Origin: Salinisphaera sp. UBA1666
GTDB lineage: Bacteria > Pseudomonadota > Gammaproteobacteria > Nevskiales > Salinisphaeraceae
NCBI GenBank assembly: GCA_002320455.1
Contig: DCKU01000151.1
Span: forward strand, 1-12,607
Length of the DNA stretch: 12,607 nucleotides
Direction of reading: 5' to 3'
This document shows, in pieces, positions 5,163-12,577 of this stretch; positions within the stretch are counted from its first letter, which is position 1, and every line of letters begins with the position of its first letter. The translations under genes and the position numbers were made by a program. The notes beneath the pieces are model-generated. The model saw only the letters and a program-made list of their open reading frames with translations, was not told where the DNA came from and searched no databases.

Positions 5163-7317
5163 GGTCTCGCAGCACCGCCAGCTCGTCGAACAGACGGGTC
5201 AGCAGATAAGCCAGGCGACGGACGGCCGGCTCGGCCGCGGGCGCGTCGGCCAGCCGGGCCACCGCGTCGTAGTACAACGCGGCTTCGCGGGTGTTGGTGC
5301 TGATATCGTCGCCGCGGATCAGGGCATCGCCCATGTGCTCCCAGGCGTCGGCGATGTGCTCGATAGCGCGTGTGAGCGTGTCCTGCTCGGGCGTGGCGCC
5401 GGCCAGGCGCTGGCGGTGCGCGCCCAGTGCCGATAGATGCCCGATCATCGTCTGAGAGGTAGCCAGCACTTCGAGCGCGCAGCGGTTATCGGCGCGGTCG
5501 CCGTGCGCGTCGGCCAGCGCGGTGGCCACATGCGAGGCCAGACTGGCCTCGGCGTTGTGTGAGGCGCGCCGGGCCACGCGATAAGCGAGATCGTCGGCCC
5601 GGCCGGACTCGATATATTGCACATGCAGCGCCCGCAGGTAAGCGCCGTGGGCGCGCAGCGCCTCGGCCAGCCGATGGTGTAGCTCTCGCTCACGCCAATC
5701 CGGCCATACGAACAGCATGACCAGCGCGGCCAGCCCGCCGCCGATCAACGTGTCGACCAGCCGCGGCAGGATCAGATCATAGCCGCTGCCGACCTGCTCG
5801 AACGACAACAGTACGAGCACACTGATGGCCGCTGCGGCGACGAAATAGCGACGGAACCGGGTCGCGAAAAATACCGCCCCACTCACCACGATCAGGCCGA
5901 ACTGCATCTCTGGCACGGGAAATAACCGCAGTAGCGCCCAGCCCACGACCAGGCCGGCCAGCGTGCCCCCGATACGCTGGACCAGCCGCTTGCGGGTGGC
6001 TGCGTAGTCGGGCTGACAAACCAGCAGCGTGGTCAGCAGAATCCAGTAGCCCTGGGCCGGATGGATCGCCAGAAACAGGCCGTAGCCGGCCAGCAGCGCT
6101 ATCGATAGACGTAAGGCATGCCGAAATCGCGCCGAGGCCGGCGTCAGCGCGGCCAAGATGCGCCGCCCCGCCTCCAGCGCCGAGTCCGGCTGTGGGTCGG
6201 CCAGTTCGGCCGTATCGGCGTCTTGCCGCGCCGGGCCGTCGTCGGCCACGCGATCGATCAGGGCATGCAGGTTAGTGGCGATATCCCGCGCGGCAGCCAG
6301 CGCCTCGGCATCCCCCGTGCCGCGCGGCAGACTCTTCTGATGGGCGTGCCAGTAGTCGATGGCCGCGACCAGTTCGTCGTGGCGGGCACGCATCGAGGCG
6401 CCGGCGGCCGGGGCTTGGCCGTAGCGCAGGCTCGCCGCGCGATCGGTCAGGCCGCCGCCGATCGCGTGCAACAGGCGCTGGGCGCGAAACATGACGTCGC
6501 TGTGAAAAAACGTATCCCGTAGGCGCTGGTACGGGTAATGCGCAGAACTGGCCCGCTCGTGAATGTCTTGGGCCGCCAGGTAGAACTGCAGATTGGCTTG
6601 CATGGCCGAGCGTGAACGCCGGCCCGACAGCCGGTCGATCAGCGCCAGGCGGGTGTCGTTGAGCGCAGCGACGACGCGCGCGTTCTCATGCGCCAGGCCG
6701 GCCCGGCGGGCGGCCACATCGAGCTCGCCTGAGGGCTCGAACAGTGCGGCCTTGGCCGCGAGATAAGCCGACAGGGCGTCGTACAGACGGGCCAGCGACT
6801 GGCGTACCGGCCGATGCACGAAAATCGCCTGCCAGGCCAGCGCCAGCAAGCCGTAACCGCCGGCCCCGGCCACCAGCAGCGCCGGCTCGACCCAAAAGGC
6901 CCGAGCCGGGCCCGTATGCTGCGACACACCAATCATGGTGTAGATCGCCAGCAACAGCGTGGCCCGGCCGATCGTCGCGTAGCGCACGCTGGCCGCGCCC
7001 AGCATCACCAGCCCGAAGCTGCCCAGCGCCAGAGCGGGGGCAAACAAAACCTCGCGCTCGACCAGCAGCTCGACCGTCAGCGCGGCGGTCGAAAAACAGG
7101 CCAGCGTAAGCGTCAGCGCACGCGCTCGGGCCCGCCAGGAATCGTCGGTTTCGGCGATGCCGGCTGCGATGACACCCAGCATCAACGGAATGAGCTGGTC
7201 GTTGTGATCGGTAACCGCCGTATAGAGCGTGACCGCCGATAGCGCGAGGAGAATACGGATCGTATCGGCAAACCGATCCAGTGCGACAAAACGATTCAGC
7301 GTGGCGCGGGGCGACAA
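5116..7317 (-). CDS. YccS/YhfK-type FUSC family inner membrane protein
   Basis: A 733-residue protein with the YccS-type layout. An N-terminal membrane bundle (about 18-168) is followed by a long cytoplasmic helical region (about 170-390), then a second membrane bundle (about 400-537) with the FUSC_2 signature HPAQGYWILLTTLLVCQPDY (419-438) and QRIGGTLAGLVVGW (447-460), and a cytoplasmic C-terminal region. The family is related to fusaric acid resistance and p-hydroxybenzoic acid efflux proteins. The transported substrate of YccS-like proteins is not established, so an efflux role is only suggested. The start used is a TTG at 7317, the first possible start in the frame; no clear ribosome site is seen and the exact N terminus is uncertain. 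Its last 47 bp overlap the convergent YrhK-like gene, and at its 5' end it is divergent from a TauE-type permease. Confidence 0.85.
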   Translation of the reverse strand: MSPRATLNRFVALDRFADTIRILLALSAVTLYTAVTDHNDQLIPLMLGVIAAGIAETDDSWRARARALTLTLACFSTAALTVELLVEREVLFAPALALGSFGLVMLGAASVRYATIGRATLLLAIYTMIGVSQHTGPARAFWVEPALLVAGAGGYGLLALAWQAIFVHRPVRQSLARLYDALSAYLAAKAALFEPSGELDVAARRAGLAHENARVVAALNDTRLALIDRLSGRRSRSAMQANLQFYLAAQDIHERASSAHYPYQRLRDTFFHSDVMFRAQRLLHAIGGGLTDRAASLRYGQAPAAGASMRARHDELVAAIDYWHAHQKSLPRGTGDAEALAAARDIATNLHALIDRVADDGPARQDADTAELADPQPDSALEAGRRILAALTPASARFRHALRLSIALLAGYGLFLAIHPAQGYWILLTTLLVCQPDYAATRKRLVQRIGGTLAGLVVGWALLRLFPVPEMQFGLIVVSGAVFFATRFRRYFVAAAAISVLVLLSFEQVGSGYDLILPRLVDTLIGGGLAALVMLFVWPDWRERELHHRLAEALRAHGAYLRALHVQYIESGRADDLAYRVARRASHNAEASLASHVATALADAHGDRADNRCALEVLATSQTMIGHLSALGAHRQRLAGATPEQDTLTRAIEHIADAWEHMGDALIRGDDISTNTREAALYYDAVARLADAPAAEPAVRRLAYLLTRLFDELAVLRDLSQRLTAGPSNPNAA

Positions 7318-7401
7318 GACAGGTCGGGTTTCTAAGTGCCGGTCACAGTCTGGCGCGCCGGGGCGTATCTTGCGAGCCCTCGGCGAAAAAGTTGGGCTAC
7401 C

Positions 7402-8166
7402 ATGTGCGGCCTTTCAGGCCGGCCGGACGGGTTCGTGCAGATTCTGATCTACAACATCGCCGCGCTGATCGGTGCCACTTCCCAGGGGCTGACAGGCTTT
7501 GGCAGCGGCACGCTCACGGCCAGCTTCTTGGTTCTGTTCTATCCGTTTCGCGACGTGATTCCGGTGGTGGCCGTCATCGGGCTAACGGCCAACGTGGTCA
7601 TGACGGCACTGGCCGGCCGCGAATTCGACTGGAAGCGCGGGCCCATCGCGGCCGTGGGCATGTCGGTCGGCATGGTGGCCGGCGCCCAGCTTCTGACCGT
7701 GTTACCGGTGGATCTGCTGCAGCGGGGGCTGGGCTTCGTCATTCTGTGCTACGTCGCCCTCAACCTGTTCAACACGCCCACGCCGATGACCGCCCCCAGG
7801 CTGGGTGCGGCCGATATCACCGGCTTGGGCGTCTGTTCGGTCTTTGCCGGCACCATCGCTGGCGCGGTCGGGGTTTCCCCGGTGCCGCTCTTGATCTATG
7901 TCAGCCTGCGCTATCCCAAGAAGAGCGCCCGCGCGATTCTGACCATGGCGTTTCTGGTGGCGTCCACCGTTCAGGTCATCACTTATGCCCATCTGGGGCT
8001 TCTGGGCGGCACCGCCGGCTGGCTGGCAGCGGCTTGTCTGCCAGCGGTGATTCTGGGCGCCTATGCCGGGCATCGTCTGCATTACAAGATCGACCAGGCG
8101 ACGTTTGCCCGTATCCTGGCGCTGATTCTCGTCGCGCCGGCCGTTCGACTTTTGTTTTTCACATAA
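7402..8166 (+). CDS. TauE/SafE family membrane permease
   Basis: A 254-residue polytopic protein of the sulfite exporter TauE/SafE family, which moves small organic or inorganic anions (often sulfur compounds) across the inner membrane. The two-fold internal repeat is visible: an N-terminal GLTGFGSGTLTASFL with DVIPVVAVIGLTANV, and a C-terminal AGAVGVSPVPLLIYVSLRYP with ILTMAFLVASTVQ. About eight hydrophobic segments follow one another to the last residue. The ATG at 7402 was chosen. A GTG at 7435, just before the first helix, is a real alternative, because TACCAT at 7398-7403 resembles a -10 box. The substrate cannot be told from sequence. It is divergent from the FUSC gene (84 bp between starts) and 16 bp upstream of the methyltransferase, so likely co-transcribed with it. 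Confidence 0.85.
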   Translation: MCGLSGRPDGFVQILIYNIAALIGATSQGLTGFGSGTLTASFLVLFYPFRDVIPVVAVIGLTANVVMTALAGREFDWKRGPIAAVGMSVGMVAGAQLLTVLPVDLLQRGLGFVILCYVALNLFNTPTPMTAPRLGAADITGLGVCSVFAGTIAGAVGVSPVPLLIYVSLRYPKKSARAILTMAFLVASTVQVITYAHLGLLGGTAGWLAAACLPAVILGAYAGHRLHYKIDQATFARILALILVAPAVRLLFFT

Positions 8167-8182
8167 GCCGGCCCGTCCGAGC

Positions 8183-9157
8183 ATGACATTTGACGACCAC
8201 GGCGACGCCCTGCCGATCGATTACGACACGGTGCATATCGTGGGCCGTGCGCACCAGCGCGCGCTGATCGACGAGCTGGAGCATCGCGGCAGTCGCGTCA
8301 CCGCGGTCGAAGGCGACCGGGTACACGCCCGCGGTGTACCGGGCGTGGCGGCCTGGGCCGACAACAGCTGGCTCGCACCGGCCGAATATCCGGTGGCCTC
8401 GATTGGCTCGGCGGCCAAGCGCCTGAAAGCCATCCAGCGCAACTGGCACGGCCACCACGCGGATCATTTTCGGCGCGCCGGGCTCATCGCCGACAAGTTG
8501 CCCACGATCCGCTTTCGCCCGCTCGTGTTTCCGAGCCTACCCCCCACCGCGCCGCTGGGCGCCTGGTCGCTCGTAGCTCGGGATCGCATGATCGTCTCGC
8601 CCGTGTGTAGCCGCGCTTTTGCCGATGGGCAGGCCGTGTTCGTCGAGGACCGCCACGGCCCGCCGAACCGGGCTTATCTCAAGCTCTGGGAGGCCTTGAC
8701 GCTGGCCCGCACCTGGCCCGGCCCCGGTAACCAGTGTCTTGATCTGGGTGCAGCGCCGGGCGGCTGGACCTGGGTGCTGGCCGAGCTGGGCGCGACCGTC
8801 ATTGCCGTCGATCGGGCGGACCTGGCCCCGGCCATCGCCGGCCGGCCGAACGTGACGACCCGCGTCGGCGACGCGTTTGGTGTGGGTGTCGACGACGTGG
8901 GCGCCTGCGAGTGGATCTGTTCGGACCTGATCGCCTACCCGGACCGGCTGCTGGCCCTGGCCCGCTACTGGTCCGAGGCCGCACCGAACGCCAACATCAT
9001 TCTGACGGTAAAGTGCCAGGGCACGGTCGATCCGGGTCTCATCGCTGCGTTCTACGCGATACCGGGCGCCCGCCTGGCCCACCTGTCCGCCAACAAGCAC
9101 GAGCTGACGTTTTTTCGTCTGGGCAACGGCGGACCGCCCGAGGCCGCTCGCGTATGA
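8183..9157 (+). CDS. RlmM-like SAM-dependent RNA 2'-O-methyltransferase
   Basis: A 324-residue protein with a FtsJ/RrmJ-type Rossmann methyltransferase domain in its C-terminal half. The SAM motif is DLGAAPGGWT (187-196), followed by the acidic end of strand 2 (AVDRADLAP). The K-D-K-E catalytic tetrad of ribose 2'-O-methyltransferases is complete: Lys167 (NRAYLKLWEA), Asp248 (WICSDLIAYP), Lys277 (ILTVKCQG) and Glu307 (KHELTFF). The nearest family I recognise is RlmM (COG2933), which methylates C2498 of 23S rRNA. This protein is about 40 residues shorter than the E. coli enzyme (366) and its N-terminal part is diverged, so the target is inferred and I give no gene symbol. It is cytoplasmic, and sits 16 bp after the TauE-type gene. 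Its stop overlaps ATGA with a 41-codon frame. Confidence 0.8.
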   Translation: MTFDDHGDALPIDYDTVHIVGRAHQRALIDELEHRGSRVTAVEGDRVHARGVPGVAAWADNSWLAPAEYPVASIGSAAKRLKAIQRNWHGHHADHFRRAGLIADKLPTIRFRPLVFPSLPPTAPLGAWSLVARDRMIVSPVCSRAFADGQAVFVEDRHGPPNRAYLKLWEALTLARTWPGPGNQCLDLGAAPGGWTWVLAELGATVIAVDRADLAPAIAGRPNVTTRVGDAFGVGVDDVGACEWICSDLIAYPDRLLALARYWSEAAPNANIILTVKCQGTVDPGLIAAFYAIPGARLAHLSANKHELTFFRLGNGGPPEAARV

Positions 9158-9279
9158 AACCGCAACAGATCCTGGATCTGTTGAAAACACGCCCGGGCCA
9201 CCGTATCTGTCTGAGTTATTGCCGACAGATACATTCCTGTATCGTTGGCGCTGGCCCAGAGCCCGCGCGCCGCGCTTGA
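9154..9279 (+). CDS. Possible 41-residue leader-like ORF, unknown
   Basis: The frame begins at an ATG that overlaps the methyltransferase stop (ATGA), with GAGG about ten bases upstream as a possible ribosome site, and ends 64 bases before the prc start. The product starts MKPQQILDLLKTRPGH and matches nothing I recognise; it has no membrane segment or motif. The second half contains a perfect inverted repeat and promoter-like boxes, so the DNA may be regulatory rather than coding. Translational coupling is the only positive argument. Confidence 0.2.
   Translation: MKPQQILDLLKTRPGHRICLSYCRQIHSCIVGAGPEPARRA
9181..9232 (+). promoter_or_regulatory. Promoter-like boxes overlapping a 9-bp inverted repeat upstream of prc
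   Basis: TTGAAA (9181-9186) and TATCTG (9204-9209) are 17 bases apart and could be -35 and -10 boxes for prc. The -10 lies inside the left arm of a perfect inverted repeat, GTATCTGTC (9203-9211) and GACAGATAC (9224-9232). The arms are 12 bases apart, giving 21 bp between centres, about two helical turns. That geometry fits a dimeric regulator bound over the promoter; it could also fold as a hairpin in RNA. No T-run follows, so it is not a classic terminator. Confidence 0.4.
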
Positions 9280-9343
9280 TCAGAAGCGTGGCTCGATGTC
9301 GCAGGCCGGCTGCCTCGGGCACGCGAGACCATCGAAGGATTTC

Positions 9344-11491
9344 ATGCACAAAATCGTCCTGACACTGACCCTGTTCACCGCGCTGTTCACGCAGACCGGT
9401 TGCGCGGCTTCGGATTCCGAGACCCAGCCGCAGCCGGTCCCTGACGCCGGCGCCGGCCCGGCCAAGGGCTATACGCCGCTGACACCGGCCGATAACGAGG
9501 ACAAGATCGACAAAGAGATCGTGCGCGAGCTTCAGCACAATCACTACAACAAGATTGCGCTGGGTGACGAATTCTCGGGCGAATTCTTGAACGCCTATCT
9601 CGATGATCTGGACGGCACGCACAGCGTGTTCCTGGCCTCCGACATCGAGCGCCTGCGCGACAAATACGCCAAGACGCTGGATGACCAGCTCAAGAGCGGT
9701 GATCTCACCGCGGCTTTCGATGTGTTCAACACCTATCAGAAGCGGCGTATCCAGATCGACCAGTGGGCGCTGGCGCGCATCAAGAAAGGGCTGGACAGCC
9801 TGGATCTGACCGATGACGACCGCTTCACCGTCGACCGGGAGAATGCGCCCTGGCCGGACGGTGCCAAGGCGCGTGAGCGGCTCTGGAGCAAACAGCTCGA
9901 AAACCAGGTCATCGACCTGCGGCTGTCGGACGTGGCCCCCGAAGAGATCGAGAAACGTCTGACCCAGCGCTATACCAACGAGCTCAAGCAGCTGCGCCAG
10001 GCCGAGGCGGTTGACGCGTTCTCGGTCTATATGGACGCCTACACCCACAGCTACGATCCGCACACCGATTATTTCTCGCCGCGTCGCTACGAGGATTTCT
10101 CGATCGACATGAACCTGTCGCTGCAGGGCATCGGCGCCGAGCTGCGTTCGAAAAACGGCTATGCCGAACTGGTACGCCTGATTCCCGGCGGCCCGGCCGC
10201 CAAGTCCGGCAAGCTCAAGCCCACCGATCGCATCATCGCCGTCGGCCAGGGTGATTCGGGCGAGTTTACGGACGTGATCGGCATGCGCCTGGATGAAACC
10301 GTCGAGCTCATTCGTGGCAAGAAAGGTTCCACCGTGCGCCTGCAGGTCCAGCCGCAGGACACCGGGCCCACCAAGACCGTGGTGCTGCAGCGCGACAAGA
10401 TCGAGCTCAAGGATCAGGCCGCCAGCTCCAAGGTCATCGAGCTGGAGCAGAACGGTAAGAGTCACGACATCGGCGTCGTCAATCTGCCGTCGTTTTATAA
10501 CGGCACGGCAGACGACGTCGAGAAGCAGCTCAAAAAACTCAAGAAACAGAACGTAGAAGGCATCGTTCTGGATCTGCGCAACAACGGCGGCGGCGCGCTC
10601 GGCGAAGCCATGCAGCTGATCGGCCTGTTCATGGATTCGGCCCCAGGCGTCCAGATCCGCGATGCCGAGGGCAATATTCAGGTGTTGGGTGATCGTAACA
10701 ATGGCGCCGTCTATGGCGGCCCGCTCGCGGTGATGACCAACCGGCTGTCGGCCTCGGCCTCTGAAATCGTGGCCGGAGCCCTCCAGGATTACGGTCGCGC
10801 GCTGGTGCTTGGGAGTGACACCTTCGGCAAGGGCACGGTTCAGACCCTGCTGCCGCTTTCAGAAGGCCAGCTCAAGCTCACCGAAGCCAAGTTCTATCGC
10901 GTGTCCGGCAAGTCCACGCAAGAGCGCGGCGTCCAGCCCGACGTGGCTTATCCATCGGCGGTCGACCCCGACAAGATCGGCGAGTCGGCCCTGCCGAACG
11001 CCCTGCCCTACGACACGATTCCGCCGACGGCCTATCCGCAGTCGGAAGCCATCAATAACGTTCTGGCGGAGGTCAAGCAGGACCACGCCGCGCGTGTGAA
11101 AGACGACGCCGATTTTCAGTATCTGGTCAAGCGAATTCGCCTGGCCCGCCAGCAGTCGGAGAAAGACACCGTCTCGCTAAACATCGATACGCGTCGCGCC
11201 GAGCAGAAAGCGCTGCGCGACCAGCTGTTGGCGTTGGCCAACACGCATCGCAAAGCCAAGGGCAAGGCGCCTTTCAAGGACTACAAGGCGTTTGAGGATG
11301 CCCAGGACGCCGAAGAGGCTGCTGATAACGGTGTGAGCGACACCGGCGACGCCCTGCCCACGCAGACGCCGGGCACCCGCGGCGACAAAGAAACAGACGC
11401 CTACCAGACCGAAAGCGCGCATATCCTGCTGGACATGATCCAGGCGCTGGTCGATCGACAAAACGACGAACAGCAGCGCGACGCAGCCTAA
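9344..11491 (+). CDS. prc: Carboxy-terminal processing (tail-specific) protease Prc
   Basis: A 715-residue S41A peptidase that degrades or trims periplasmic proteins from their C termini. After a signal sequence (MHKIVLTLTLFTALFTQTGC) come the N-terminal helical domain (about 45-250), a PDZ domain (about 256-345, GIGAELRSKNGYAELVRLIP) and the protease domain with VLDLRNNGGGALGEA. The catalytic Ser471 and Lys496 lie in SASASE and TFGKGTVQ; their 25-residue spacing and Asp482 equal those of E. coli Ser430-Asp441-Lys455. The C-terminal helical domain is present, with an acidic linker near 650-685. The signal ends TQTGC: a cysteine is placed as in lipoproteins but with Gln at -3, so lipidation is doubtful. 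The ATG at 9344 has AAGGA about six bases upstream. It is probably transcribed from its own promoter and ends at a strong terminator. Confidence 0.93.
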   Translation: MHKIVLTLTLFTALFTQTGCAASDSETQPQPVPDAGAGPAKGYTPLTPADNEDKIDKEIVRELQHNHYNKIALGDEFSGEFLNAYLDDLDGTHSVFLASDIERLRDKYAKTLDDQLKSGDLTAAFDVFNTYQKRRIQIDQWALARIKKGLDSLDLTDDDRFTVDRENAPWPDGAKARERLWSKQLENQVIDLRLSDVAPEEIEKRLTQRYTNELKQLRQAEAVDAFSVYMDAYTHSYDPHTDYFSPRRYEDFSIDMNLSLQGIGAELRSKNGYAELVRLIPGGPAAKSGKLKPTDRIIAVGQGDSGEFTDVIGMRLDETVELIRGKKGSTVRLQVQPQDTGPTKTVVLQRDKIELKDQAASSKVIELEQNGKSHDIGVVNLPSFYNGTADDVEKQLKKLKKQNVEGIVLDLRNNGGGALGEAMQLIGLFMDSAPGVQIRDAEGNIQVLGDRNNGAVYGGPLAVMTNRLSASASEIVAGALQDYGRALVLGSDTFGKGTVQTLLPLSEGQLKLTEAKFYRVSGKSTQERGVQPDVAYPSAVDPDKIGESALPNALPYDTIPPTAYPQSEAINNVLAEVKQDHAARVKDDADFQYLVKRIRLARQQSEKDTVSLNIDTRRAEQKALRDQLLALANTHRKAKGKAPFKDYKAFEDAQDAEEAADNGVSDTGDALPTQTPGTRGDKETDAYQTESAHILLDMIQALVDRQNDEQQRDAA

Positions 11492-11519
11492 AGTCGCCAA
11501 CTAAACGCGCGACGTCTTC

Positions 11520-11552
11520 AAGACGACACGGGCAGCCGTGTCGTCTTTTTTT
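11520..11552 (+). terminator. Strong intrinsic terminator after prc
   Basis: A perfect 12-bp stem (11520-11531 with 11536-11547) with a GCAG loop is followed by T residues to 11552 (seven in a row including the stem end). It lies 28 bases after the prc stop and works on the plus strand only, since the other strand has no T-run. The preceding CGTCTTCAAGACG (11513-11525) overlaps its left arm and could form a competing hairpin. Confidence 0.9.
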
Positions 11553-11572
11553 GTGCGCCGTTATCGCCTGTC

Positions 11573-12013
11573 TCAGCGCATCATCAGCGCCAGCGTGACG
11601 CCGTAGAGCGCCTGCACGAAACACACCGCCAGCGCTATCGGCCACCCCAGTACTAGACCAAACAGCCCGACGCCCAGCAGCGGCAGTACACCGAACAACG
11701 ACAGCCACCCCAGTGCGGCGCCAAACCATAGTCCGCGGGTGATCGCACGCCGGGTTCGCATCCGGGGCATGGCTGCGGCAAACACGGTCGGCAGTACGGC
11801 AATACCCACGACGGCGTGCAATAAAACAGCGCCGATCAACGAGTGCCCGGTCCAGGCCGACAGCCAGACGAGGGGACGGAAATTAGGGGCGACATCGAAC
11901 ACGACCAGTGCAGCCGCGGCCGTGGACGCCACGACACTGGCTACCGCCCCGGCGACCCACCGCTCGGCAAAACGGGACTGGTTCGACCGGGATGCAGTCT
12001 TGCGCGCGGCCAT
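11573..12013 (-). CDS. Small multi-helix membrane protein, unknown function
   Basis: A 146-residue protein with a basic N terminus (MAARKTASRSNQSRF) followed by about four hydrophobic segments, near 18-40, 58-82, 92-112 and 115-143. A basic loop (MPRMRTRRAITRG, 82-94) separates the second and third. It is rich in Ala, Val, Gly and Leu with no recognisable motif, and I cannot assign a family. The ATG is separated by a single base from the stop of the cupin gene upstream (TGA-C-ATG arrangement on the minus strand), so the two are almost certainly translationally coupled. It is convergent with prc, whose terminator lies between them. Confidence 0.7.
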   Translation of the reverse strand: MAARKTASRSNQSRFAERWVAGAVASVVASTAAAALVVFDVAPNFRPLVWLSAWTGHSLIGAVLLHAVVGIAVLPTVFAAAMPRMRTRRAITRGLWFGAALGWLSLFGVLPLLGVGLFGLVLGWPIALAVCFVQALYGVTLALMMR

Positions 12014-12014
12014 G

Positions 12015-12524
12015 TCAGCGCGCGCTCAAGCGCTGAATCAGCTCGGCGTGCTGCGGGAACGCCGCCGCAAGATCATCCGCGCGAGCCAGCTCGAAATCGG
12101 CGAAATCAAAGCCCGGCGCCACGGTGTTGCCGACGAGAGCGTAGCCGTCAGGTGCGGCCAGCTCGGCGCCGAACCAGTGCCCGCGCGGCACGACGAGCTG
12201 ACAGACCTCACCGTGGGTTGTGTTGTGACCCAGCCGATGGGCGACGTGCCTACCGTCGGGTGCCAGTACGTGCACGACAAGCGATGTGCCGCGATAGAAA
12301 TGCCAGACCTCGTCGGAGGCCAGCCGGTGCAGATGCGATACCTCCCCGGCGGCCAGCAAGAAATAAATCGCCGTGGCGTGGGCACGGGCCCCGTCGTAGC
12401 GGGCCGGCAGCGCATCATCGGCAATGGCCTCATCAGCGCAATAGGTCTGTCGATAATGTCCGCCCTCTGGGTGCGGACTTAACGATAGCGCACGAACAGT
12501 CTCTGCGGCACTTGGAACAGGCAT
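12015..12524 (-). CDS. Cupin_5 (DUF985) domain-containing protein
   Basis: A 169-residue single-domain cupin. The DUF985 family pattern is complete: HPEGGHYRQTY (18-28), AIYFLLAAGEVSHLHRL (52-68), SDEVWHFYRG (70-79), LGHNTTHGEVCQLVVPRGHWFGAEL (98-122) and the end motif VAPGFDFADFEL (135-146). His64, His66, Glu72 and His75 are candidate metal- or ligand-binding residues in the barrel. Family members have been linked to sugar or nucleotide-sugar binding, but no reaction is established, so none is claimed. The ATG at 12524 gives the normal family length. It is the first gene of a coupled pair with the small membrane protein. Its promoter must lie in the roughly 50 bp before the terminal repeat or in the element itself. 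Confidence 0.88.
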   Translation of the reverse strand: MPVPSAAETVRALSLSPHPEGGHYRQTYCADEAIADDALPARYDGARAHATAIYFLLAAGEVSHLHRLASDEVWHFYRGTSLVVHVLAPDGRHVAHRLGHNTTHGEVCQLVVPRGHWFGAELAAPDGYALVGNTVAPGFDFADFELARADDLAAAFPQHAELIQRLSAR

Positions 12525-12545
12525 GGGTCATTCGAGGCGACATGG

Positions 12546-12567
12546 GCCCTAGAGACTAGGGCGTTTT
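12546..12567 (+). terminator. Short CTAG hairpin with T4 tail
   Basis: A seven-base-pair stem, GCCCTAG and CTAGGGC, with an AGA loop is followed by GTTTT. It could be a weak plus-strand terminator, but no plus-strand gene precedes it. It may instead be part of the flank or end of the repeated element that begins at or before 12578. Confidence 0.25.
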
Positions 12568-12577
12568 GAGGTTTCAT

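Noticed and set aside
7281..8186. 301-codon plus-strand frame overlapping the TauE-type gene
   Set aside because: Same strand, different frame, Arg/Gly/His-rich product with no membrane segments; the TauE frame has the family motifs.
8537..10465. Very long minus-strand open frame (642 codons)
   Set aside because: It is antisense to the methyltransferase and Prc genes, both well supported by motifs. High GC keeps this frame open; the product has no family features.
12480..12575. 32-codon minus-strand frame starting MKPQNALV just inside the right repeat
   Set aside because: It overlaps the cupin start in another frame, is very short and has no ribosome site.
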